A stretch of 64,000 nt of DNA, taken from assembly GCA_045537555.1 (NCBI GenBank), contig JAZSPR010000146.1:1-64000 (forward strand), in the 5' to 3' direction. The notes under the pieces were generated by a model that saw only the letters and a list, made by a program, of their open reading frames with translations, was not told where the DNA came from and searched no databases. The DNA comes from UBA1081 sp045537555 (lineage in GTDB: Bacteria; Bacillota; Clostridia; Oscillospirales; Acutalibacteraceae). Below, one piece after another: positions 32,546 through 41,934 of this stretch (within the stretch, counting starts at the first letter, position 1; every line of letters starts with the position of its first letter). The translations under genes were made by a program, and so were the position numbers.

Positions 32546-33714
32546 TGAAAAAAAGATCAATTTTAGCATGCGTTATAATTATAATTGTTTCATGCTCTGT
32601 TTTTTTTATAAATATTGCAGATGAACCGGGTTTAATAAATGCTTTATTTTCATCATTATATTTTTCCGACAATTTTAATGAAGGCGAAACTCCTTTATCA
32701 ACAAAAAATTTTGATATGCTCAATAATAAAGAAAAAAAAGCTTATATCAATATTCATTCAAAGATAAAAAATCATCCTGAATATATCCGAATTCCTGTTC
32801 TGACAAACAAAGAATTCAATAATGTATTTTTTGCTGTAAAAAATGATAATCCCGATATTCTTTGTTTTCCTGATTCATGTAATATGGTCAGCTTTCTGAA
32901 TACTTCATTTATTCAGCTTAATTATATTCACGATTCAGTCACATGTGAAAACATGATGTTTGAATTAAATAATCTTACCGATAAAATCATATCTGAAATT
33001 AATTATGATAGTGAATTCGACAAGGAATTATATATTCATGATTATATAGTTAAAAATTGTGAATACTCCGAATCAACTAATGCATCAAATGCCTACGGTT
33101 GTCTGATTGATAAAAAAGCCATATGCTCAGGATATTCAAGAGCGGCAATGATTTTGCTTAATAAGGCCGGAATTGATACAATGGTTATTTCGGGAACAGG
33201 AATATCTTCTGAAAATGAAAAAATCAGCCATATGTGGAATATTGTCTGGTTGGAAAATGAACCGTATCATCTTGATATAACATGGGATGACCCTGTATCA
33301 GAATCAGATGATTTTATTTCACACTTATTTTTTAATCTGACTAACAAACAGATTTCTGTCGACCATACAGATTTATCATTCAATATTCAATCCGTAAAAT
33401 CAACTTATAATTATTTTGAAAAAAAAGGATTGTTATTTTATAATTTTGATAAAAGCTCAGCAATTACAATTGCTGAAAAACTGAGTGATAATATAAAAAA
33501 CGGAATAAATTTTATAGAAATCCGTTTTTTTGATGAAAATAGCTATTCTTCAGCAGTTGAAGGAATCATAAACAGTAAATCCTATAATGATGAATTATAT
33601 ATTATTATTTCTTATCTTAAAGAAAATGTCGGTGAACTGGTTGATGTTTCATATGTTTCATTTGCTAAAGATGACAACAGACATTATATCAGAATAATGT
33701 TTGATAAAATCTGA
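32545..33714 (+). CDS. Secreted or anchored transglutaminase-like protein
   Basis: 389 residues. The N-terminal hydrophobic segment (about 5-24) is followed by an extracytoplasmic part. The papain-like triad appears in KKAICSGYSRAAM (Cys), ISHMWNIVWL (His) and YHLDITWDDP (Asp). The family acts in wall or protein processing as a cysteine protease or cross-linker. The start overlaps the previous stop (TAATG) and is preceded by GAAGGAG. Coupling to the LCP-like gene suggests a joint surface function. Confidence 0.82.
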   Translation: MKKRSILACVIIIIVSCSVFFINIADEPGLINALFSSLYFSDNFNEGETPLSTKNFDMLNNKEKKAYINIHSKIKNHPEYIRIPVLTNKEFNNVFFAVKNDNPDILCFPDSCNMVSFLNTSFIQLNYIHDSVTCENMMFELNNLTDKIISEINYDSEFDKELYIHDYIVKNCEYSESTNASNAYGCLIDKKAICSGYSRAAMILLNKAGIDTMVISGTGISSENEKISHMWNIVWLENEPYHLDITWDDPVSESDDFISHLFFNLTNKQISVDHTDLSFNIQSVKSTYNYFEKKGLLFYNFDKSSAITIAEKLSDNIKNGINFIEIRFFDENSYSSAVEGIINSKSYNDELYIIISYLKENVGELVDVSYVSFAKDDNRHYIRIMFDKI

Positions 33715-33729
33715 AATGAGGTTATTGAT

Positions 33730-34287
33730 TTGGATAAAGAACGAATTGAAAAAGCTGTCAGAGAAATTCTTTTTGCTATTGGTGAAGACCCTGACCGTGA
33801 AGGACTTGTTGAAACTCCGAAAAGAGTTGCCGCAATGTATGAAGAGATTTTTTCAGGCATTGAAGATAATCCCAGCCGACATCTGAAAGTTTTTTCGGAA
33901 AATGATAATGATGAAATAGTTGTAGTCAGGGATATCCCGCTTTATTCAATGTGTGAACATCATCTTCTTCCTTTTATCGGAAAGGCTCATATTGCTTACA
34001 TACCTTCAGGCGGTAAAGTTATAGGTTTATCAAAACTTGCAAGAATTGTAGACCTTTATGCAAAAAGACCTCAGCTTCAGGAAAGGCTCACTTCACAGAT
34101 TGCTGATTTTCTTGATACCGAATTACAGCCTCTTGGCATTGCTGTTGTTATTGAAGCTCAGCACCTTTGTATGACAATGAGAGGTGCAAGAGCTGCAGGC
34201 GCCATGACACAGACATCTGCATTAAGAGGTATTGCAAAAAAAGATGCAAGAACAAGAGCTGAAATTATGGCTTTATTGAAAGGATAA
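33730..34287 (+). CDS. folE: GTP cyclohydrolase I
   Basis: 185 residues. It converts GTP to dihydroneopterin triphosphate, first step of folate synthesis. Zinc ligands are in MCEHHLLPF, followed by GKVIGLSKLARIVD, RPQLQERLT and QHLCMTMRG. The start is TTG with GAGGT about 8 bases upstream; no other start is compatible with the family's N-terminus. It stands between surface-protein genes and DNA repair genes, with no other folate gene. Confidence 0.96.
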   Translation: MDKERIEKAVREILFAIGEDPDREGLVETPKRVAAMYEEIFSGIEDNPSRHLKVFSENDNDEIVVVRDIPLYSMCEHHLLPFIGKAHIAYIPSGGKVIGLSKLARIVDLYAKRPQLQERLTSQIADFLDTELQPLGIAVVIEAQHLCMTMRGARAAGAMTQTSALRGIAKKDARTRAEIMALLKG

Positions 34288-34291
34288 AAAA

Positions 34292-34963
34292 ATGAAAAAA
34301 TTAATTTCTTTACTGATTGCAATATTAATTATAATTATGTGTTTTTCTGCTTGCAGTAACACAGAAAAAGATGTTATAACTGCTGAAGACGGTGTAAAAT
34401 ACATAGTTGCAAGAGATGAAAATAAAAACATCATCATTAATGATAACAATAAATTACAGGTTTATTCTCTGAATGAAAACGGCAAAAAGCAAAAAAATGA
34501 TAATGATGAATATATAATCAAATTTATTGATTTTAACGGTCAGGTTGTTATCGGTCAGACCGTTGAAACAGCAGAAATGATATATAAATTACCAAAAGGA
34601 ATAAAAGATGATTATAACAATCCCGGTTATTTCTTTAATGATACTTATTCTGCAGAAATTTTCTTCAGTTATTATCCTACAGATATAAAGGATGCTGTAT
34701 CGGCAGCTGAAAAAAACAGTGAAAGTCTTCTTGAAAGCTTCGGCAGTGAAGTTTTTGAATATAAAAAATACACTCTTGATATAGACGGATATGAATGTAC
34801 CGCATTCAAACAGAGATGTACTTCATCCGAATTTTTTAAAAATGCTTACATTTATTATATACCTTATGATAACGGTTATTATATGGTTAACTGCAATGTC
34901 AGTACTGAATATGAAAATAAGTTTAATTTCGATAATTTCATAGAAACAATCAGATTTAAATAA
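34292..34963 (+). CDS. Putative lipoprotein of unknown function
   Basis: 223 residues. A signal peptide with lipobox CFSAC (about 17-21) predicts lipid attachment at Cys21. The rest is rich in Asn, Asp, Tyr and Lys, with no recognised domain. It lies 4 bases after folE and 15 before uvrB, so it is co-transcribed with both. Confidence 0.72.
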   Translation: MKKLISLLIAILIIIMCFSACSNTEKDVITAEDGVKYIVARDENKNIIINDNNKLQVYSLNENGKKQKNDNDEYIIKFIDFNGQVVIGQTVETAEMIYKLPKGIKDDYNNPGYFFNDTYSAEIFFSYYPTDIKDAVSAAEKNSESLLESFGSEVFEYKKYTLDIDGYECTAFKQRCTSSEFFKNAYIYYIPYDNGYYMVNCNVSTEYENKFNFDNFIETIRFK

Positions 34964-34978
34964 AACAGGAGGCACATA

Positions 34979-36943
34979 ATGGATAAGTTTGTTCTTCATT
35001 CACCATACAAGCCTACAGGTGACCAGCCTGCAGCTATAGAAGCTCTTGCGGAAGGGCTTAATGATGGTTTATCAGAACAGACGCTCCTTGGTGTAACCGG
35101 TTCCGGTAAAACCTTTACAATGGCGAATATTATTGAAAAGGTTAACCGTCCCACACTTATCCTTGCTCATAATAAAACTCTTGCGGCTCAGCTTTGTTCG
35201 GAATTCAGAGAGTTTTTCCCTGAAAATGCAGTAGAATATTTTGTGTCTTATTATGATTATTATCAGCCCGAAGCATATCTTCCGACAACTGATACCTATA
35301 TTGAAAAAGATTCTGCGGTCAATGATGAAATTGACCGCTTGCGTCATTCTGCTACATCAGCATTATCTGAAAGACGTGATGTAATTATCGTTGCAAGTGT
35401 ATCATGCATCTATTCACTCGGCGACCCTATAGATTACAGAAGTATGGTTATTTCTCTGCGTCAGGGAATGGAAAAAAGCCGAGACGAGCTTATAAAAAAA
35501 CTTGTTGAAATACAGTATGAACGCAATGACATCAATTTTACAAGAAACAAATTCAGAGTCCGTGGTGATGTTGTTGAGATTTTTCCTGTTTATACGGCTG
35601 AATTTGCAATAAGAGTTGAATTTTTCGGTGATGAAATAGACAGAATATGCGAATTCAATCCCGTTACGGGAAATATCAATAATGTTATTTCTCATGTAGC
35701 GATTTTTCCGGCTTCTCATTATGTTGTTTCTCATGAAAAAATGGAAAGAGCGTTGAATGAAATATATTTTGAAATGCTCGACAGAGAAAAAGAATTCAAA
35801 GAGCAGGGAAAACTTCTTGAAGCTCAGAGAATAAAGCAGAGAACAGAATATGACATTGAAATGTTACGTGAAACCGGTTTCTGCAAGGGGATTGAAAACT
35901 ATTCAAGAATAATGTCAGACCGTAAACCCGGAGAACCGCCCTTTACATTACTTGACTATTTCCCCGATGATTTTATTATGTTTATTGATGAATCACATGT
36001 CACATTACCTCAGGTAAGAGGTATGTATGGCGGTGACCGTTCAAGAAAAGATACACTCATTGAATTCGGATTCAGATTACCTTCAGCTTACGATAACAGA
36101 CCTCTTACATTTGATGAATTCTATTCAAAAATCGGTCAGAAAATATTTGTCAGTGCCACACCGGGTGATTTTGAACTGCAGAAAAGTGATAATATTGCAG
36201 AACAGGTAATAAGACCTACCGGACTTCTTGATCCTGAAATATCAGTCAGACCCGTTGACGGTCAGATTGAAGACCTGATTTCCGAAATAAATATCAGAAC
36301 CGATAGAAAAGAAAGAGTTCTTATAACAACTCTTACAAAAAAAATGGCAGAAAGTCTTACAGATTATCTTACCGATTTCGGAATAAAAGTAAGATATATG
36401 CACTATGATATTGACACAATTGAAAGAATGGAAATTATCAGAGACCTGCGAAAAGGGGAATATGATGTTCTTGTGGGCATCAATCTTCTCAGAGAAGGTC
36501 TTGATATTCCCGAGGTATCGCTTGTTGCAATCCTTGATGCAGATAAAGAAGGCTTTTTACGTTCCGAACGTTCATTAATTCAGACTATAGGCAGAGCAGC
36601 TCGTAATTCGCAAGGAAGTGTAATAATGTATGCAGATACCATTACACCGTCAATGGATGCCGCAATAAAAGAAACAAACAGAAGACGTGAAAAACAGATA
36701 GCTTACAATGAAGCAAACGGTATAACGCCTCAGACTATCATAAAACCCGTTCACGAAATCCTTGAAATTAGTTCCAAAGATAATGTAGAAGGTAAATCAA
36801 AAAAACGTCTTTCAAGAGCTGAAAAAATCAAGCTGATTGAAGAACTTACTAAAGAAATGAAAGCTGCCGCTAAAATTCTTGAATTTGAACATGCGGCATA
36901 TCTCAGAGACAAGATTGAAAAACTCAGACAGGAGTTAAAATAA
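34979..36943 (+). CDS. uvrB: Excinuclease ABC subunit B
   Basis: 654 residues of the nucleotide excision repair damage-verifying helicase. Walker A is GVTGSGKTFT (about 40-49), the beta-hairpin motif YYDYYQPEAYLP (about 92-103), Walker B DESHVTLPQ (about 338), and helicase motifs near GREALNLLREGLDIPE-type LREGLDIPEVSL. A C-terminal UVR motif binds UvrC. It has an AGGAGG ribosome site, and uvrA starts at its stop (TAATGG). Confidence 0.97.
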   Translation: MDKFVLHSPYKPTGDQPAAIEALAEGLNDGLSEQTLLGVTGSGKTFTMANIIEKVNRPTLILAHNKTLAAQLCSEFREFFPENAVEYFVSYYDYYQPEAYLPTTDTYIEKDSAVNDEIDRLRHSATSALSERRDVIIVASVSCIYSLGDPIDYRSMVISLRQGMEKSRDELIKKLVEIQYERNDINFTRNKFRVRGDVVEIFPVYTAEFAIRVEFFGDEIDRICEFNPVTGNINNVISHVAIFPASHYVVSHEKMERALNEIYFEMLDREKEFKEQGKLLEAQRIKQRTEYDIEMLRETGFCKGIENYSRIMSDRKPGEPPFTLLDYFPDDFIMFIDESHVTLPQVRGMYGGDRSRKDTLIEFGFRLPSAYDNRPLTFDEFYSKIGQKIFVSATPGDFELQKSDNIAEQVIRPTGLLDPEISVRPVDGQIEDLISEINIRTDRKERVLITTLTKKMAESLTDYLTDFGIKVRYMHYDIDTIERMEIIRDLRKGEYDVLVGINLLREGLDIPEVSLVAILDADKEGFLRSERSLIQTIGRAARNSQGSVIMYADTITPSMDAAIKETNRRREKQIAYNEANGITPQTIIKPVHEILEISSKDNVEGKSKKRLSRAEKIKLIEELTKEMKAAAKILEFEHAAYLRDKIEKLRQELK

Positions 36944-39765
36944 TGGCGCAGAAAAATATAGTTATAAAAGGCGCAAAAGAGCATAATCTTAAAAATATTG
37001 ACCTTGAAATTCCGAGAAACAAGCTTGTAGTTTTTACAGGTTTATCAGGCTCAGGAAAATCATCTCTCGCATTTGATACAATCTATGCTGAGGGACAGCG
37101 TCGCTATGTTGAATCGTTATCATCATACGCAAGAATGTTTTTAGGTCAGATGGATAAGCCCAATGTTGACAGTATTGACGGACTTTCTCCCGCTATTTCC
37201 ATAGACCAGAAAACAACATCAAAAAATCCTCGTTCAACTGTCGGTACCGTTACCGAAATTTACGATTATCTCAGACTTTTATATGCAAGAATCGGCATTC
37301 CTCATTGTCCCGTCTGCGGTAAAGAAATCAAGCAGCAGACTGTTGATCAGATTGTTGATCAGGTAATGTCTCTTCCCGAAGGCAGTAAAATACAGATAAT
37401 GGCTCCGATTGTAAGAGCAAAAAAGGGTACACATCAGAAAGAACTTGAAAATGCAAAAAAATCAGGTTACGTCAGAGCAAGAATTGACGGTCTTATTTAT
37501 GACCTTGATGATTCAGTTTCTCTTGAAAAAAATATAAAGCACACGATTGAAATAATTGTAGACAGACTTGTAATTAAAGAATCTATCAGAAACAGATTGG
37601 CAGATTCGGTTGAACTCGCATCAAAACTCGCATCGGGAACTGTTCTTGTAAGTGTTGTTGACGGTGAAGAACTTCTGTTTTCACAGAATTATGCCTGTCC
37701 CGATCACGGTGTCAGCATTGATGAACTTTCACCGAGAATGTTCTCATTCAATAATCCGTACGGTGCCTGTCCGACATGTACGGGCTTAAGTTTCTTTATG
37801 CGTGTTGATCCCGACCTTGTTGTTCCCGACAAGTCAAAATCAATAAAAGAAGGTGCAATTACTGCTCCCGGTTGGTCAAAAGCTGATTATTCATCAATTG
37901 CAAAGATGTATTTTGATGCACTCGCTGAAAAGTATAATTTTACTCTTGATGAACCGTTTAAAAATCTTTCAGAAGCTGCAACAGATGCTCTGTTTTACGG
38001 CACAAAAGGCGAAAAACTTACAATGCATCGCGCTACAGCATACGGAAGCGGAAATTATAATGCTGAATTTGAAGGTATTATAAACAACCTTGAAAGACGT
38101 TACAAAGAAACCACATCCGACTGGTCAAGATATGAGATTGAACAGGTTATGACAGCATGTAACTGTCCTGACTGTAACGGAGCAAGACTCAAAAAAGAAA
38201 TCCTCTCTGTTACTGTCGGCGGAATCAATATTAATGAATTTGTAAATCTGTCCGTTAAAAAGGAACTTGAATTCATCGATAATCTCAGACTTTCAGAAAG
38301 AGAATTGATAATTGCAGACCAGATTATAAAAGAAATCAGAAGCAGACTGAATTTTCTGTGCTCAGTCGGTCTTGATTATCTTACTCTTGCACGTTCAGCA
38401 GGTACATTGTCGGGCGGTGAAAGCCAGAGAATCCGTCTTGCAACACAGATAGGTTCATCACTAATGGGCGTTCTTTATATTCTCGATGAACCGAGTATCG
38501 GTCTTCATCAGAGAGATAACGATAAGCTCCTTGATACTCTTCGGGAACTCCGTGATATAGGCAATACTCTTATTGTTGTTGAGCATGATGAAGATACAAT
38601 GTATGCGGCAGATTATATTGTCGATATAGGACCCGGTGCAGGTATTCACGGCGGTGAAATTGTTTGCACGGGTGATGTTGAGAAAATTAAAAAATGTAAA
38701 AATTCCATGACAGGTCAGTATCTCAGCGGTAAAAGAAAAATTCCCGTACCTCAGGAACGACGTAAAGGAAACGGACATTTTCTTACAATAAAAGGTGCGT
38801 CAGAAAACAATCTGAAAAATATTGATGTAAAAGTACCTCTCGGAAAATTTGTTTGTGTTACCGGTGTTTCGGGATCAGGTAAATCATCACTTGTAAATGA
38901 GATTATTTACAAGAAACTTGCCGCAGAGCTCAACGGTGCAAAAAAATTTGCAGGAAAACACTCTGAATTCCTCGGTATTGATAATCTTGATAAAGTAATC
39001 AATATCGATCAGTCACCGATAGGAAGAACACCACGCTCAAATCCTGCAACTTATACCGGTGTATTTACCGATATACGTGAACTTTATGCTCAGACTCAGG
39101 ATGCAAAAATCAAAGGCTATTCTCCCGGAAGATTTTCATTCAATGTTTCAGGCGGACGATGTGAAGCCTGTCAGGGTGACGGAATAGTCAAGATTGAAAT
39201 GCACTTCCTTTCTGATGTTTATGTGCCGTGTGAAGTCTGTCACGGCGCAAGATACAACAGAGAAACTCTTGAAGTAAAATATAAAGGCAAGAGTATTTAT
39301 GATGTTCTTGAAATGACTGTTGAAGAAGGTCTTGAATTCTTTTCTGCAATGCCAAAAATTAAGAGAAAACTTCAGACACTTTATGATGTAGGTCTCGGAT
39401 ATGTTAAAATCGGTCAGCCCGCAACTACACTTTCAGGCGGTGAGGCACAGCGAGTAAAGCTTGCAACAGAACTCTCAAAAAGACCTACAGGTAAAACAAT
39501 TTATATCCTTGATGAGCCAACAACAGGCCTTCATACGGCAGATGTGCACAGACTTATTGATATTCTTCATAAACTTGCGGATTCGGGTAATACTGTTGTA
39601 GTTATTGAACACAATCTTGACGTTATCAAGTGTGCTGACCATATTATCGACCTCGGTCCGGAAGGAGGAGACGGGGGCGGTACAGTTGTTGCAACGGGTA
39701 CACCTGAAGAAGTTGCTCAGATAAAAGAAAGTTACACGGGTCATTATCTTAAAAAATATCTGTAA
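36943..39765 (+). CDS. uvrA: Excinuclease ABC subunit A
   Basis: 940-residue ABC-type damage sensor. The two ATPase sites are GLSGSGKSSLAFDT (about 31-44) and GVSGSGKSSLVNE (about 640). Signatures are LSGGESQRIRLA and LSGGEAQRVKLA. Zinc-binding Cys sets are seen at CPVCG, CPDC and CEACQGDG...CEVCHGARY. Length and order are standard. It is translationally coupled to uvrB and ends the operon. Confidence 0.98.
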   Translation: MAQKNIVIKGAKEHNLKNIDLEIPRNKLVVFTGLSGSGKSSLAFDTIYAEGQRRYVESLSSYARMFLGQMDKPNVDSIDGLSPAISIDQKTTSKNPRSTVGTVTEIYDYLRLLYARIGIPHCPVCGKEIKQQTVDQIVDQVMSLPEGSKIQIMAPIVRAKKGTHQKELENAKKSGYVRARIDGLIYDLDDSVSLEKNIKHTIEIIVDRLVIKESIRNRLADSVELASKLASGTVLVSVVDGEELLFSQNYACPDHGVSIDELSPRMFSFNNPYGACPTCTGLSFFMRVDPDLVVPDKSKSIKEGAITAPGWSKADYSSIAKMYFDALAEKYNFTLDEPFKNLSEAATDALFYGTKGEKLTMHRATAYGSGNYNAEFEGIINNLERRYKETTSDWSRYEIEQVMTACNCPDCNGARLKKEILSVTVGGININEFVNLSVKKELEFIDNLRLSERELIIADQIIKEIRSRLNFLCSVGLDYLTLARSAGTLSGGESQRIRLATQIGSSLMGVLYILDEPSIGLHQRDNDKLLDTLRELRDIGNTLIVVEHDEDTMYAADYIVDIGPGAGIHGGEIVCTGDVEKIKKCKNSMTGQYLSGKRKIPVPQERRKGNGHFLTIKGASENNLKNIDVKVPLGKFVCVTGVSGSGKSSLVNEIIYKKLAAELNGAKKFAGKHSEFLGIDNLDKVINIDQSPIGRTPRSNPATYTGVFTDIRELYAQTQDAKIKGYSPGRFSFNVSGGRCEACQGDGIVKIEMHFLSDVYVPCEVCHGARYNRETLEVKYKGKSIYDVLEMTVEEGLEFFSAMPKIKRKLQTLYDVGLGYVKIGQPATTLSGGEAQRVKLATELSKRPTGKTIYILDEPTTGLHTADVHRLIDILHKLADSGNTVVVIEHNLDVIKCADHIIDLGPEGGDGGGTVVATGTPEEVAQIKESYTGHYLKKYL

Positions 39766-39790
39766 CTTTAAGATATTTATTATATATTTT
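39754..39790 (+). terminator. Weak AT-rich hairpin overlapping the uvrA stop
   Basis: AAATATCT / AGATATTT with a 9-base loop, followed by ATTATATATTTT. The stem is entirely AT-rich except one pair, so termination may be partial. Confidence 0.35.
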
Positions 39791-39796
39791 AACATA

Positions 39797-39825
39797 TTGA
39801 CATATATCGTTAAATTTGTTATAAT
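39797..39825 (+). promoter_or_regulatory. Strong sigma-A promoter of the pyr operon
   Basis: Consensus TTGACA and TATAAT with an exact 17-base spacer; transcription should start near 39832. Confidence 0.85.
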
Positions 39826-39831
39826 AAATAA

Positions 39832-39936
39832 AAATTTCTGATTCGGTTATCCGGCAGGTACTATATGTCTATTAGGTTCTGCCTCAAAGGTGGAACCTTT
39901 ATTATGGATAGCAACCGGTCAGACAAAGGTGATATG
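39832..39936 (+). promoter_or_regulatory. Structured pyr operon leader
   Basis: About 105 bases of leader. CGGTT-ATCC can pair with GGAT-agc-AACCG, enclosing hairpin AGGTTC/GAACCT (followed by TTTATTAT). An alternative stem GGCAG/CTGCC would compete with it. There is no clear PyrR-box match. Control of pyr expression is inferred from position and alternative pairing. Confidence 0.45.
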
Positions 39937-41196
39937 ATGTCAATTCTGCTCAAAGGTGCAAAAGTTTATAATAACAGCACATTCATTGATGCTGATATAA
40001 TCATTGAAAACGGAAATATTGTTTCCGTTGGTGAAGCAGTTTCTTCTTTTGCAGGTGAAATCATCGATTGTTCAGGTAAATATATTTTCCCCGGTTTTAC
40101 TGATGTGCATGTGCATTTCAGAGAGCCGGGTTTTTCTTATAAAGAAACGATAAAATCAGGCTCAATGGCAGCAGCAAAAAGCGGTTATACATCTGTATAC
40201 ACAATGCCGAACCTCAATCCGTGTCCTGATTCAAAAGAGAACCTAAAACTTCAGCTTGATCTGATTGAAAAAGATGCTGTAATCAATGTTTATCCTTTCG
40301 GAACAATCACAAAAGGAGAGAAAGGCGAAGAACTTGCTGATTTTGAAGACATTAGTAATGATGTAATCGGCTTTTCTGACGATGGCAGAGGCGTTCAGAG
40401 TGATGAAATGATGCTTTTAGCTATGAAAAAAGCTAAAAAGCTCGGAAAAATCATTTCAGCACATTGTGAAGTCAATGATCTGCTCTTCGGCGGTTATATC
40501 CATGACGGAGAATATGCGAAAATAAACGGACATAAGGGTATATGCTCCGAAAGCGAATGGAAACAGATTGAAAGAGATATTGAACTCTGCAAAAAAACAG
40601 GTGTGAAGTATCATGTCTGTCACATATCAGCAAAGGAAAGTGTTAATATCATCAGAAAAGCGAAAGCAGAGTGTGTTGATATCACCTGTGAAACAGGTCC
40701 TCATTACCTTGTAATGAATGATATGATGCTTAAAGACGAAGGCAGATTCAAGATGAATCCTCCGATAAGAAGTGAAGAAGACAGACTTGCGCTTCTTGAG
40801 GGTGTTCTAGACGGCACGATTGATATGATTGCAACTGATCATGCACCTCATTCAGCAGAAGAGAAATCAAAAGGGCTTGCATTATCAAATATGGGTATTA
40901 CGGGACTTGAAACTTCATTCCCGATAATGTATACAAAACTTGTAAAAAATAATATTCTTTCCCTTGAAAAACTCATCGAACTTATGAGCATTTCTCCTGC
41001 GAAAAGATTCGGACTTGATGCAGGCATAATAAAAGGAAACAAAGCTGATTTATGTGTATTTGACCTTGATGAAGAATACACAATAGATTCTGCAGACTTT
41101 GTTTCAATGGGTAAGGCAACTCCTTTTGAAGGAGAAAAAGTTCAGGGGAAATGTGTTCTTACAATCTGCAACGGTAAGATTGTTTATAAAGGGTGA
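39937..41196 (+). CDS. pyrC: Dihydroorotase
   Basis: 419 residues of the amidohydrolase superfamily, forming dihydroorotate from carbamoyl aspartate. Metal motifs are GFTDVHVHFREPG (about 51-63), AHCEVN, CHISAKESV and ATDHAPHS. The start with AAGGTG 5 bases upstream gives the family N-terminus (ILLKGAKVY). An in-frame upstream extension from 39865 covers the leader and is not favoured. First gene of pyrC-K-D-F-E-B-I. Confidence 0.95.
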   Translation: MSILLKGAKVYNNSTFIDADIIIENGNIVSVGEAVSSFAGEIIDCSGKYIFPGFTDVHVHFREPGFSYKETIKSGSMAAAKSGYTSVYTMPNLNPCPDSKENLKLQLDLIEKDAVINVYPFGTITKGEKGEELADFEDISNDVIGFSDDGRGVQSDEMMLLAMKKAKKLGKIISAHCEVNDLLFGGYIHDGEYAKINGHKGICSESEWKQIERDIELCKKTGVKYHVCHISAKESVNIIRKAKAECVDITCETGPHYLVMNDMMLKDEGRFKMNPPIRSEEDRLALLEGVLDGTIDMIATDHAPHSAEEKSKGLALSNMGITGLETSFPIMYTKLVKNNILSLEKLIELMSISPAKRFGLDAGIIKGNKADLCVFDLDEEYTIDSADFVSMGKATPFEGEKVQGKCVLTICNGKIVYKG

Positions 41197-41202
41197 AATC
41201 AA

Positions 41203-41934
41203 ATGAAAAATGTTATTTATACTGTCAAATCAAATGAAAAACTGACTGATACTGTATATAAAATGGTGTTTGAAGGTGATACAAGTGGTGTTACAGCATC
41301 AGGTCAGTTTATAAATATCAAAATTGATTCTCTTTATCTGAGAAGACCTATTTCAATATTTGATTGCAATGAAAATGAACTTACAATTATCTATAAGGTT
41401 GTCGGCACAGGTACTGAAATAATGAGCAAAATGCCTGTCGGTACAAAACTCGATGTTCTTGTAGGCTTAGGAAACGGCTTTGATATTTCTGCGGCAGGCG
41501 ACAAGCCTGTTATTATAGGCGGCGGTGTCGGAGTTCCGCCTATGTATTATCTTGCAAAGAAGCTCCTTGCAGAAGGCAAGAAAGTTACAGCAATTCTCGG
41601 CTTTAACAAGGCTGACGAGGTTTTCGGTAAAGAAGACTTTGAAGCAATCGGCTGTGAAACAATCGTAACAACAGTTGACGGTTCAATCGGTGTTAAAGGC
41701 TTTGTAACAGATGCACTAAAAGATATTGATTATTCATATTTCTTCACATGCGGTCCCGAACCGATGCTCAAAGCACTTTACAATGCTTCTGAAACATCAG
41801 GCCAATTCAGTTTTGAAGAAAGAATGGGTTGCGGTTTCGGTGCTTGTATGGGATGTTCATGCAAAACAAAATACGGCAACAAGAGAATCTGTAAAGACGG
41901 TCCCGTCCTTGTAAAGGAGGAAATCATATGGTAA
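41203..41934 (+). CDS. pyrK: Dihydroorotate dehydrogenase electron transfer subunit
   Basis: 243 residues. FAD-binding LRRPISIFD and NAD-binding GGGVGVPPMYYLAKK are present. The C-terminal [2Fe-2S] motif GCGFGACMGCSCKT ends with a fourth ligand region RICKDGPV. It passes electrons from PyrD to NAD. It overlaps pyrD by 7 bases, showing coupling. Confidence 0.95.
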   Translation: MKNVIYTVKSNEKLTDTVYKMVFEGDTSGVTASGQFINIKIDSLYLRRPISIFDCNENELTIIYKVVGTGTEIMSKMPVGTKLDVLVGLGNGFDISAAGDKPVIIGGGVGVPPMYYLAKKLLAEGKKVTAILGFNKADEVFGKEDFEAIGCETIVTTVDGSIGVKGFVTDALKDIDYSYFFTCGPEPMLKALYNASETSGQFSFEERMGCGFGACMGCSCKTKYGNKRICKDGPVLVKEEIIW

